Shown here piece after piece: positions 1-8,729 of a stretch of DNA of 64,000 bases. The DNA comes from Obelidium mucronatum (Eukaryota > Chytridiomycota > Chytridiomycetes > Chytridiales > Chytriomycetaceae): contig JAIVFH010000066.1 in NCBI GenBank assembly GCA_025765595.1, positions 62,001 through 126,000 on the forward strand, given 5' to 3'. The translations under genes were made by a program, and so were the position numbers. The notes under the pieces were generated by a model. The model saw only the letters and a list, made by a program, of their open reading frames with translations. It was not told the DNA's origin and did not search any database. Numbering within the stretch: position 1 is the stretch's first letter; each line of letters opens with the position of its first letter.

Positions 1-1102
1 TTTTTTTTTTTACCGAATAAAAGACACGGACATGCGACACGATACACCAGCTACCTTCCGCGAGGACAAGGTTCGAGTAGATTACCGTAGAGTTTGAGAC
101 TTGCGCGGCTTCTTGTGTGACGATTGCACCTGATGCGGATTGGGTACCGTTTTTAACTGTGACTGAGCAGAAGCCTGGTTTATAGTTGTTTTTTTTTTTT
201 TTTGAATGTAGTTGTATTTTTTTTTTGTGTTAGTAGTGTTTTTTGAGTTTTATAAATAATAAATCAGAGTGACACAAAAAAAAACAAAAATTGAGACAAT
301 GAGTGGTTGATCTTATCAAGAAAAAAAAAATTTTTGGTGGTGGGGATGTGATGATTGGAGTTAAAGGGCCTTTTTAAAAAAAAAGACCCGTTTCTTTTTT
401 GTATTTTGCTTTTCATGTTGATAGCCCATAGTATCGTGTAACCGCCTTGGGCAGAAGAAGGGCGCAACTAAAGACAAAGAAGAAAAAAGTACCCATTTCA
501 GTTGGACAAGCATGTAGATTGGCGTCTATGGAAGGAAGGGTATTGGTTTTTTAAAAAAAAAAAAAAAAAACGATTCAAAGATGATGTGTAGTTTTTTTGT
601 TGTGACATACGTGCAATCAAAACATTTCCGACGATTGCCACACCACCCAAAGAAAGGGCATAACTCGTCTGAATGGTGGCGCCGGAATAAATCAGATCAG
701 GAGGCGCGATCACCCATTGAACGTCAAAGTTTTGAGGACATGGATCAGTGAGGGTGGAATTGATCCAGCAGTGGTTCTTTGAAAATTAATAATAGTTTGA
801 GTTTTTTTTTTTTTCTTCGAGTAAGTTGTTGTTTGATCTGGCTTAACTGTATCGTCTCCGAGATGGTATCTCTTTTCGGCAGAATGTGCAGGTAGTTGGA
901 CTGACGTAAATGTTTCAGTGGGGTCTTGAATCCAGGTGTGAAAGTGCTTGACGCGTTTTAGATCATCCCATTGCTGGGCAGTCAGGGAAGCTGTTGGCGC
1001 GTCGGTTACGATCAAAGGGACAGGATCAATGTCTGGGTGTTCTGGATGTGCAAACACGGCGCTGGGAAGAGCGGCGAGGGCCAGCGTATACCACGGTAGC
1101 AT
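1..1102 (-). CDS. secreted small protein, 3' end beyond window
   Basis: The ATG at 1102 opens a signal peptide (MLPWYTLALAALPSAVFA, then HPEHPDIDP). The frame runs to about 835. After a short intron it resumes near 776 with NHCWINSTLTDPCPQN and a hydrophobic stretch ending at NVLIAR, where a GTATGT donor at about 610 begins the next intron. Two further coding pieces follow: one holding HACPTEM and QGGYTILWAINM around 420-520, and a last one below about 185 with YKPGFCSVTVKNGTQ. The last piece reads to the left edge without a clear stop, so the gene is partial. Several Cys and N-glycosylation-type sites fit an extracellular or cell-surface protein. I do not recognise the family, and the middle splice sites are uncertain because of long poly-A/T runs. 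Confidence 0.6.
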
Positions 1103-1482
1103 GGCTTTGGTGGTGATTTTCAGCTTTCTGGTTTTATTTTATTTTTTTTCTTATTATTATTATTTTTTTTTCTTCTAATAAGCTGACAATTCTCCCCTTC
1201 CCCGATTCCCACCAAGTAGAGAATGAAGTCAGTGGCCGCGACCCGGCAGCCAAGGCCGAAAGAGCAGAACAAAACACGGTAGTTAACCGAAGATGGTGAC
1301 TCAGTATGAGCACCACGGCACCCTTCGATCCGCCGCTTACTGCTCAAACTGGTTTTTTTTCCAATGCACAATCAACCAATCATTGGCATTGTTTTTTGAG
1401 GGTTTTTTTGTGGGATTGCATTGTTCCTCCAGCAAAGTCCCAATTCAAGCAAGCACCAAGTTGTTGTTCCAGCGATACTTAA

Positions 1483-1992
1483 ATGATCACCGAGGAAGGC
1501 GTGCGTGCGTGGATCCGCGCTAATCCGGACGAGGCGGCGCGACTCGCCGCTGAGCTCGGGCTTGGAAGCGGCGCAGCAGTTGCAGCCAGCAGCGACACGC
1601 CCGTGACGCTGTCGGCCTCGCCGGCGCCGCGCTCGCCGCGACTCGCGCGGTCGCACTCGACGCGCGCGCCGGCGTCGCCCCGCGCGGCGGCGGCGAGCAA
1701 CAAAACGGGCGGCGTGGCTGCGGCCGACGTGCAAACACTGAAGACAGCAAAGCCAAAAGCGCTCAGCGCCCTCAAGTCAGGCTCGTTCCTCGACATCAAC
1801 CGCGCACTCAACCGCGCGTCGAGCGCCGCCTCGCTGCTGTCGCTGTCGCTCGAGTCGAGCAAGTTTGTGCGTCCGTCTGACGTGCACTACGAGATCTCGC
1901 GTGTGCTGTACTCGTCGCTCAACCTGAACACAATCATTAAACGCGTGCTGTCGTTTGCCGTGACTATTGGTACTATTCTATTCTTTCTTTTA

Positions 1993-2035
<43 letters not shown>

Positions 2036-2993
2036 ACTCAACTCAACTCAAATTAGTCAATGCCGAAAAATGCTCCTTCTGGCTTATCGACGAGAAAACA
2101 AACGAACTCTATTCAACTGCCTGGGACGTGCTTCCGGACTTTGAAAAGGTTGAAAAAACTTTTGAAAATATGCAGAAACGCGCTTCCTATGACGCTTCTG
2201 GTATTACAATCACTTCTGGAAAGACTACTTTTGCTTCTGCTTGTAGCGGTGATGATTCTGACTCGGATAATAATAATAATCCTAGTGGTAGTGGTGGTAC
2301 TGGTACTGGTGCTGCTGATAGTGGTAGTAGTAGTAGTAGTGGTGGTGGTAGTACTCCAAATTTTCGTATCAAAATTGGTTGTGGTATCGCTGGATTTGTC
2401 GCTTCTACTGGGAAAGGTTTGAATATTCCTGATGCCTATCAGGATGTTCGGTTTGATCAGTCTATGGATAAAAAGGTGTGGATATTAGCATCCATCGCCG
2501 AAGGCGGTGTGGGTGTGTATGTTTTTTTTTCTTAATTCACCGCCGTAGGCGGTATATTCTTCTTTTTTTTTTTATGATCCACCGCCGCAGGCGGTATATT
2601 CTTCTTTGTTTTATCCACCGCCGTAGGCGGTATTTTCTTTTTTTTTTTTTTGTTTTTTTTTGATCCACCGCCGTAGGCGGTATGTTCTTTTTTTTCTTTT
2701 TTTGATCCACCGCCGTAGGCGGTATTTTCTTTTTTTTATATGATCCACCGCCAGAGGCGGTATGTTCTTTCTCCACCGCCGTAGGCGGTATATTCTTCTT
2801 TTTTTGATCCACTGCAGTAGGCGGTATATTCTTCTTTGTTTTAGGATCCACCGCCGTAGGCGGTATGTTCCTTTTTTTTTTTAGTTTTTTTTCGATCCAC
2901 CGCCGTAGGCGGTATGTTCTTTTTTTTGCATTCTACACCGCCCAATGCGGTATAATCATCTCCCATCTTTGTTTCACAACATAATCCCAATCT

Positions 2994-3031
<38 letters not shown>

Positions 3032-5369
3032 GACTGGTTTCCGAACGCAATCGATTCTATGCCTCCCCATCTTTGGCGGACCCACTACAAAAACTCATCC
3101 AAATGGAAAAGTCCTGGGTGTCGCGTCTTTGGTCAATAAGGCTGCTTTTGATGAAAATGATGAGGATATTCAAGATGATAATATTAATAATAATAATGTC
3201 GTGGGACATCCAACGTTTACGGAAACGGATGTCTCTGTTTTTCGTGATTTCTTGCAGACTGTTGGCATTGGTATTCTTTTTTTTTTTTTTTTTTTTTTGG
3301 ATTATTATTTTTTTTATTTTTAATTTATTTTTTTGCTTATGAACTCTTTTATACTCACACAAAAATTCCTTAGCCATTCATAACTCAATGCTCTATGAAA
3401 GCGTCAAACAAAAAGAAACCCTTGCTGTTGCAGAATCAAAAAAGTCAGCCGCCTTGCTCGAAGTGGCAAACTCCATCTACGGGCAAGGAACAGCCGAAGA
3501 ACTCTTCAAGAAAATAATCACCCACGCGAGAGACCTAACAAACGCAGACCGCGCCTCCTTGTTTCTAATGAATACCGAGAAGCGGAAACTGGAGCTGGTT
3601 TTTGATTCGGCGGATGCCGCGAAAGCTGGTAGTTGTTGTGTAGGGGGTGTGGCGTCTCATGTGGCGAGTACGGGTCAGGTTTTGAATTTGGAGGATGTGT
3701 TTAAGGATCCGCGGTTTGCTTCAGCTGAGGTTTTTTTTTTTCCTTGCTTGGAAGTACTTCCTTGTTGTTAATACTCCATTGACCAACAACAACAACAAAA
3801 ATTTTACAGATTGATGAACGAGTTACCTACGTCACAAAATCCGTTCTAGCAACACCAATATTCGATCCAGAAAGAAACATTGTCGGAGTAACGAAACTAT
3901 ACAACAAACTCAAACCCGAAAATCGAGGCGTTATTGCGTTTGGCCAAAGCGATATTCAAATCATGCAAGCGTTTTCGACATTCTGCGGTCTAGCGCTTCA
4001 CCGAACGATAATGTACGAAGCACTCGAAAAAGAACGCGAAAGACTCGCCATCACGATGGAAATCATGTCTTACCACGCAACAGCACGCGTCGATGAAGCC
4101 GGATTCTTTGAAACCCTATTGAAAGAGAACCCTGTAGACATTTCAGTGATATCGCAGCCAGATTTCGACCCACACATATTCGCGTACGCAGACGACAGAC
4201 TCCCCGTGATCATGTACAACATGTTTGAAGACCTTGGGTTCCGTCAAAAGTACAAGATTTCAGAGGACAAGATGGCCAAGTATATTTTGACAGTGCGCAA
4301 GAATTACCGAGGGAACCAGTATCATAATTTCACGCATGCAACGTGTGTGGCGCATGCCTTGTATTTACTTGCCAAGCAGGATATTTTGACGGAGTTTGGG
4401 TTTTCGGATTTGGAGATTTATGCAATGTTTATTGCGGCTTTTAACCATGATATTGATCATCGTGGGACGAATAATACGTTTCAGAAGGCGGCGCATACGA
4501 GTTTGGCTTCGTTTTATTCTTCATCGACGATGGAGCGGCACCATTTTAATCAGTTGAGTTCTTGAATGAAACTTGAGAGAAACAAGAAGATCGAAAGAGG
4601 ATGAAAAATCTGAACTAATCTATGCTCTCTTTTTTTTTTTCTCGGGTTTTTTTCAATAGTGCAATGACAATTTTGAATGCACCTGGACATAACATTCTAG
4701 AAACCATGAGATCAGAAGAATACAAGCTATGCCTCGAAATAATTGAAAAAGCGATTCTAGCAACGGACATGGCACTTTTTTTCAAAAACAAGAGCGCAGC
4801 TCAAGAGTTAGCGAATTCGAAAAGCTATAACCCCAGGAACCCTCAACACAAGGATCTGTTGTTGTCGATTTCGTTGACGTGTTCTGATTTATCGGCAATG
4901 AGTAAAAAGTGGGAGAATTCTCAAAAGACGGCGGATTCTGTGTAATTATGTTTTTCTTTCTTCTTTTTATACTGCTTTCTTGTCTGAAACGTTTTCAACA
5001 AAACAAAAAACATACACACACACACACACCTAGATATGCGGAATTCTTTGCTCAAGGAGACGAAGAGAAAAAACTGGGTCTTCCAATCAGTGCGGATATC
5101 ATGAATCGCGAAAATGAGCACCAAATTCCAAAGATGCAGGTTTTTATTACTTGGCCTTTTTGTTTCTCTCTGTTAAAAAAACCAAAAAAAAAAAAAAAAA
5201 ACAACCATAGGTTGATTTCTACAAGTTTATTGTATTTCCAGCGTTTCAAATATTCAATGGAATCATTGGCGAGAAATCGAATCACTTGATGGAAGAAGTG
5301 AAAAATAACGCAAAGCATTGGGCAGAGCTTGCAGAGAATGGAGTCAAGTATCAAGTTCGCGAGCATTGA
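1483..5369 (+). CDS. GAF-domain 3',5'-cyclic nucleotide phosphodiesterase
   Basis: The product hydrolyses cAMP and/or cGMP and probably senses cyclic nucleotides through tandem GAF domains, like animal PDE2/5/6/10/11. Exons by splice signals and frame: 1483-1969, 2057-2475, 3033-3270, 3374-3729, 3810-4552, 4660-4941, 5034-5139, 5211-5369. The ATG at 1483 opens a GC-rich, Ala/Arg-rich N-terminus. GAF-A follows (NAEKCSFWLID, later TGFRTQSILCLPI), then GAF-B (NADRASLFLMN, LATPIFDPERNIVGV). The PDEase catalytic domain has the first metal-binding His in YHNFTHA, the signature FNHDIDHRGTNN, then TMERHHF and SLTCSDLSAM. It ends in a PDE-type helix with NRENEHQIPKMQ. All metal-ligand His/Asp positions I can check are present, so the enzyme should be active. 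Intron 2476-3032 holds a hairpin minisatellite. GAF-PDEs are typical of animals and zoosporic lineages, not of Dikarya. Confidence 0.93.
1993..2035 (+). repeat. (TTTC)n microsatellite in PDE intron 1
   Basis: About ten TTTC units make up most of the 87-bp intron 1970-2056 of the GAF-PDE gene. The intron length is a multiple of three and has no in-frame stop, so retention would only insert a Phe/Ser/Leu-rich segment. Confidence 0.9.
2488..2957 (+). repeat. hairpin minisatellite, about 12 units, in PDE intron 2
   Basis: About twelve copies of a unit built on GATCCACCGCCGTAGGCGG followed by TAT(A/G/T)TTC and a poly-T tract of variable length (spacing about 30-50 bp). Each core is a palindrome: CCGCC, a 3-nt loop, GGCGG. 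The loop varies (GTA mostly, also GCA, AGA, GAA) while the stem stays mostly intact. Edge copies are degenerate (around 2490 and 2935) and the copy near 2806 has a damaged stem. The array fills most of intron 2476-3032. Confidence 0.95.
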
Positions 5370-5450
5370 ATCAATCTAATTTACCATTTCCTTCTTTTCC
5401 ATAATAACAATATAATAAAAATAAAACGCGTACAAAAAACGGTTTATTAT

Positions 5451-6203
5451 TTATTCTTTTTGCTTCCACACAATGTAGTAGCGTGGCTTGGACAGCCTGT
5501 CAATCAGGGCGTCGACGTCCTGCGGCTTCTTGCCGATACACGGAAGCACTGGCCGGTCCTCGTAGCGCACCTTCTTGGGCACGGCGAGGCGCTCAAACAG
5601 CGCGGGGTCCGCGGGCTTGGCGGGCTTGGCGGGCTTGGCGTGCGGCTTGCGGGGCAGTGCGTGGCCGCAGTCGTCGTGGCGGCAGTGGGCGTGCAGCTGC
5701 TCGGCAAACAGCCGCTCGAAGAAGCCGCTGGCGACGGCGCGCGGCTTAGTCAGCGCCACGAGCGCGTCGGCGGGCAGCGGCGGCGTCGTCGGCCGCTTCG
5801 GGTGCGCGAGGCGCGCAAAGAGGCCCGCGTCGGGCTTGGTGCCGGTGGCGCCGGCGCCGTGCGCGAACGCGTGGTTGATCGCGTGGTTGATCGCGTGGTT
5901 GAACGCCGGGTCTTCGCTGTACACGGCATTCGTCGTCTGCGTGTCGACGCGGATGCGCAGCGGCGGCAGCAGACTCTCTTCCTGCTTCTTGCTGTTGAGG
6001 AAGATGGAGTGGTGGATGTCTGTGCATTGGTTTAATAAACTGCGAGTAATTTCTTGTGTTCTGTATAGCAAGAAACCTTTAAACTCGGCCGCTTTCCACA
6101 GCGTTTTTTGCTTATCCCAAGGAAGTTTGGCCTTGGGAAGCTTGCGCAACGATCGGAAATACGCATCCAGCTGCGCCTGGTACTCGTCTTCGCAAATATC
6201 CAT
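5451..6203 (-). CDS. THEG-repeat (SPMAP2-like) protein
   Basis: Single-exon 250-aa frame with ATG at 6203. It carries several copies of a short repeat of the type [LF]-x-x-RLA-x-PK: LFARLAHPKRP, LFERLAVPKK, ALIDRLSKPRY and a decayed FFERLFAEQ. These match the testicular haploid expressed repeat (THEG), which in animals occurs in sperm microtubule-associated proteins. The N-terminus is mixed-charge (MDICEDEYQAQLDAYFRSLR) and the middle holds a 12-bp tandem repeat encoding NHAI units. In a chytrid this would fit an axonemal or microtubule protein of the zoospore flagellum (inference). The 3' part is very GC-rich compared with the 5' part. The gene is convergent with the PDE, with about 80 bp between them. 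Confidence 0.72.
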   Translation of the reverse strand: MDICEDEYQAQLDAYFRSLRKLPKAKLPWDKQKTLWKAAEFKGFLLYRTQEITRSLLNQCTDIHHSIFLNSKKQEESLLPPLRIRVDTQTTNAVYSEDPAFNHAINHAINHAFAHGAGATGTKPDAGLFARLAHPKRPTTPPLPADALVALTKPRAVASGFFERLFAEQLHAHCRHDDCGHALPRKPHAKPAKPAKPADPALFERLAVPKKVRYEDRPVLPCIGKKPQDVDALIDRLSKPRYYIVWKQKE

Positions 6204-6564
6204 GTTCCTGCTTTTTTTTTTCTTCTTCTTCTGTTGAACACGGAGATAAGCTCAAATCAAGAAACAATGGGAAATTCCCTACCCCTCGCACAAAAAAATA
6301 TAATGAAAACAAACAAACAACAATACAATGATGATTGTTTTCGGAGATAATGACAGATCCATCTCACCACCAATCACAATCTTTTTTTTTTTTTTTTTTT
6401 TTTTGTTTGGGATATTTTTTATTCAATGATTTGAATTGAAGAAAAAAACAAAGAAGGGAAGAAAGTAGAGAAATAAGAAGGAGAAATAAGAAGGAGATTA
6501 ATAGGCTGAAAAAAAATTTGGGGGAATAGAAGGAAAGAAATCCAGTTCCATCATCATCAGCCCA
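6204..6564. other. AT-rich intergenic stretch, no gene seen
   Basis: Contains the 5' flank of the THEG-repeat gene, a 22-nt poly-T run near 6381-6402 and a purine-rich GAAGGGAAGAAAG-type stretch at 6440-6540. I see no coding frame. Confidence 0.7.
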
Positions 6565-6703
6565 TTACACAAAAACGCCAGCAATTCCGACCAACAAAGG
6601 AGCAACAAATGCATTAAATGCTTCTGACGCTTTTACATCTGATCCACTTCCATTTCCACTTCCAGTACCAGTGCCTGTTGCTTCTCCACCAGTATTCACA
6701 GAG

Positions 6704-6742
<39 letters not shown>

Positions 6743-6778
6743 GAAGCTGTATTGGCTAATTCAGCTGAAGTGGTACTC
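6565..6778 (-). CDS. C-terminal exon of a Ser-rich, GPI-type cell-wall protein
   Basis: Read on the minus strand, this frame gives STTSAELANTAS, a run of about 13 Ser encoded by (AGT)n, then Gly/Thr/Ser-rich spacer, and ends in SEAFNAFVAPLLVGIAGVFV before TAA. A Ser/Thr-rich stalk plus a hydrophobic tail with no positive residues after it is the typical end of a GPI-anchored fungal wall protein. The exon opens after a possible acceptor at about 6778. No convincing upstream exon is visible: the next 2 kb holds a different set of open frames. The gene therefore seems to have lost its 5' part, possibly through insertion of the 6.8-8.7 kb island. This could also be a very distant last exon. Confidence 0.5.
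6703..6741. repeat. (CTA)n microsatellite encoding poly-Ser
   Basis: About 13 CTA/AGT triplets inside the Ser-rich tail exon on the minus strand. Confidence 0.9.
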
Positions 6779-6814
6779 TTTTTTTATTCAAGTAAAAGAC
6801 GGCTACCTCACTGA

Positions 6815-6935
6815 AGACCCATGTTCCGATAGCGTCCCGCCTGACTAGCATATTTTGTAACTGCCTTGTCAGCCACACTTGGAGTTCCTTTATACTTTAC
6901 AAATAACTGAGTCCAGCGAGCTCACCTCTTAAGCA
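6815..6935 (-). pseudogene. orphan coding-like fragment
   Basis: After a possible acceptor (minus strand ACTCAG) the frame reads LFVKYKGTPSVADK, then AVTKYASQAGRYRNMGLQ and a stop. Composition and length without a stop look like the C-terminal exon of a protein. I do not recognise it and no 5' part is visible. Confidence 0.25.
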
Positions 6936-6999
6936 TACACAAAAAGAGGCTGTGCGTTTTTGATTTGTTGTCAAATATTAATTGAGGAATCTTTTTGGA

Positions 7000-8177
7000 A
7001 TGGCAACCACCACCGAAAAACTTTGCATTTTGATGTTTCAAGTTTTCTTCACTGAAAAAGAAACAATGCTACCCAGAGAACTTATTTGCATGTTAACTCC
7101 TTTTGCTAGAGACTGGGGTCTTTCCACCAAGCAAGTAGAAGATGCAGCGGAACTTGCTGCTACGGATGGCGTTGAATCACCATCTGAGCTAGAACTCTTT
7201 CTGTACGCAAAAGGAATCTTGGCCCAAGAGTGCGACGATGATCCTGGAAAAAGAAAACGAAAGTACAAGTCTCTTTTGACTGGAGTTTCGGTGGAATCTG
7301 TTGCTGGTTTGAATCGTTTGAAAACCATTGTTGACATTGGAGAAACCACCCCTACTCGAACCGGTCTTGAATCGAATCAATCCTTCTTTGACCATTTTGT
7401 CAATGCTCACCGCGAATGGGCTGTTGGTTTGGATGTCTTTGTGTGTCATCGTGACCATCCTGACCTCAGTGGCAAACCCCTCGCTCTCGTTGAGCGTTTT
7501 CAAAAAAGCGGCCTATGCTACATGCATGGACCCGTCGTTCTTCAGCACTATCTCGTTGCCATGAACAACGATTCATCAACCCCAATGCTGAATATTGCTG
7601 AGTTCCTGAAAACCAGAATGGATGCAAAGAGCCTTTATCTTCACATTTGGAAAAATGAGGGAGGTGACTCATTGGTAAAATAATCTTGATTTCGCATTAT
7701 TTGAGTTTAAACGCTTCCAAACAGGAATTCCTGAAGAGCATTTTGGCAACAAAGATGCATCCTTCCAAAATAATCCACGAAAGCAATTTCGATGACGTTG
7801 ATCTCACCTTACTTTTGAAAGACCACGGGCCAGGCTTGGTATCTGGATTTCGTGTGACCGACGACTTCAGCAGTTGTAAGTGGCAACATCTTGGCATAGC
7901 TACTGGTGAAAATTTCATTGGACGGCATGCCATGCTTTTGATTGGATCGCGCAAAGTTGAATCCAGAACCCATTATTTACTTCAGAATTGGTGGAAGACT
8001 AAACCGTATGTTGAGGTTGACGCAGAGTACTTGTTGTCTTCTGGGGCGACTGTTCATTTTATTAAGGAAAAGCAGTTGAAGATTGGTGATTTTCCCACCA
8101 GTTTTGCTGCTTTGGTTGAGTGTGACGATGGCTTGGATGTGGGTGAAAACTTTTTTCCTGAAACACAAATTGCTTGA
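7000..8177 (+). CDS. unknown protein with a papain-like (C1-type) peptidase core
   Basis: Two exons, 7000-7674 and 7725-8177, joined across a 50-bp GT-AG intron that keeps frame (GGDSL then EFLKSILATK). The first in-frame ATG is at 7000 (MATTTEKLC). The C-terminal half has the order of catalytic residues of a papain-fold peptidase: Cys in SGLCYMHGPVVLQ, His in GRHAMLLIGS, and Asn in HYLLQNWWKTKPY. The N-terminal half (about 150 aa) is unrecognised, with a basic KRKRKYKS patch. There is no signal peptide, so the product is probably intracellular. The gene lies between a truncated wall-protein gene and the kinesin and is flanked by orphan frames, so it may belong to an inserted or multicopy segment. 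Family assignment is inference from motif order only. Confidence 0.6.
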
Positions 8178-8301
8178 GGGTTCTGCATTTGCTTGGCCAC
8201 TGTTTTTGCGTTTGGATAAAGATATTGCTTTTAAAAGATATTTTAAGTTGCATGTAAGTTGCAAAATGTATTAAAACGCGCAAGGAAATTGCTTAATATC
8301 G

Positions 8302-8330
8302 CTTTTATTTTATTTTATTTTATTTTATTT
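8302..8330 (+). repeat. (TTTTA)n microsatellite
   Basis: About five TTTTA units downstream of the papain-like ORF. Confidence 0.85.
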
Positions 8331-8343
8331 TTTGAATTTTAAC

Positions 8344-8583
8344 TGAATCTGACGACTCTGGTATTTGTTTTGATTTTCACGTAGAGGATTCGAGACCTCA
8401 TGATCATATTCATCAAACTTCTATTTTTTGTCTTGGGGGATCACTTCCTTATTTCAACTTAGGGGAAGCAGCTACTCCCGAAGTGGAGCAATTGCTTGGT
8501 CTTTACCACACTTTTCAAGGCGGTTGCTCAGGATCCAATAATGGTCGGTTACTGAAAATTTGTTTGTTTCAGTCACACTAAGA
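8344..8583 (+). pseudogene. orphan open frame downstream of the papain-like ORF
   Basis: A roughly 78-codon frame without an ATG at its start reads ESDDSGICFDFHVEDSRPHD, then HIHQTSIFCLGGSLPYF, then EVEQLLGLYHTFQGGCSGSN, and stops near 8583. The residue mix looks coding. It may be a further exon of the upstream ORF (whose own stop is at 8175-8177) or the remains of a second gene. Family not recognised. Confidence 0.35.
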
Positions 8584-8729
8584 ATATAAAGCCTGGGGAA
8601 TGCAAGGTCCAGTGAGTTCACTGGTAACCCCTATCCTCTTATTAAGCGGAATTAAATAGCAATCTCGGCCGACTCAGCTACGTCCTTTCAAACATCGCAA
8701 TAATCTGAAATGCAGAGATATATTTGTAT

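Noticed and set aside
2478..2851. Open frames through the hairpin minisatellite on both strands
   Set aside because: They are by-products of a tandem repeat lacking stops; the PDE frame joins cleanly across the region as an intron.
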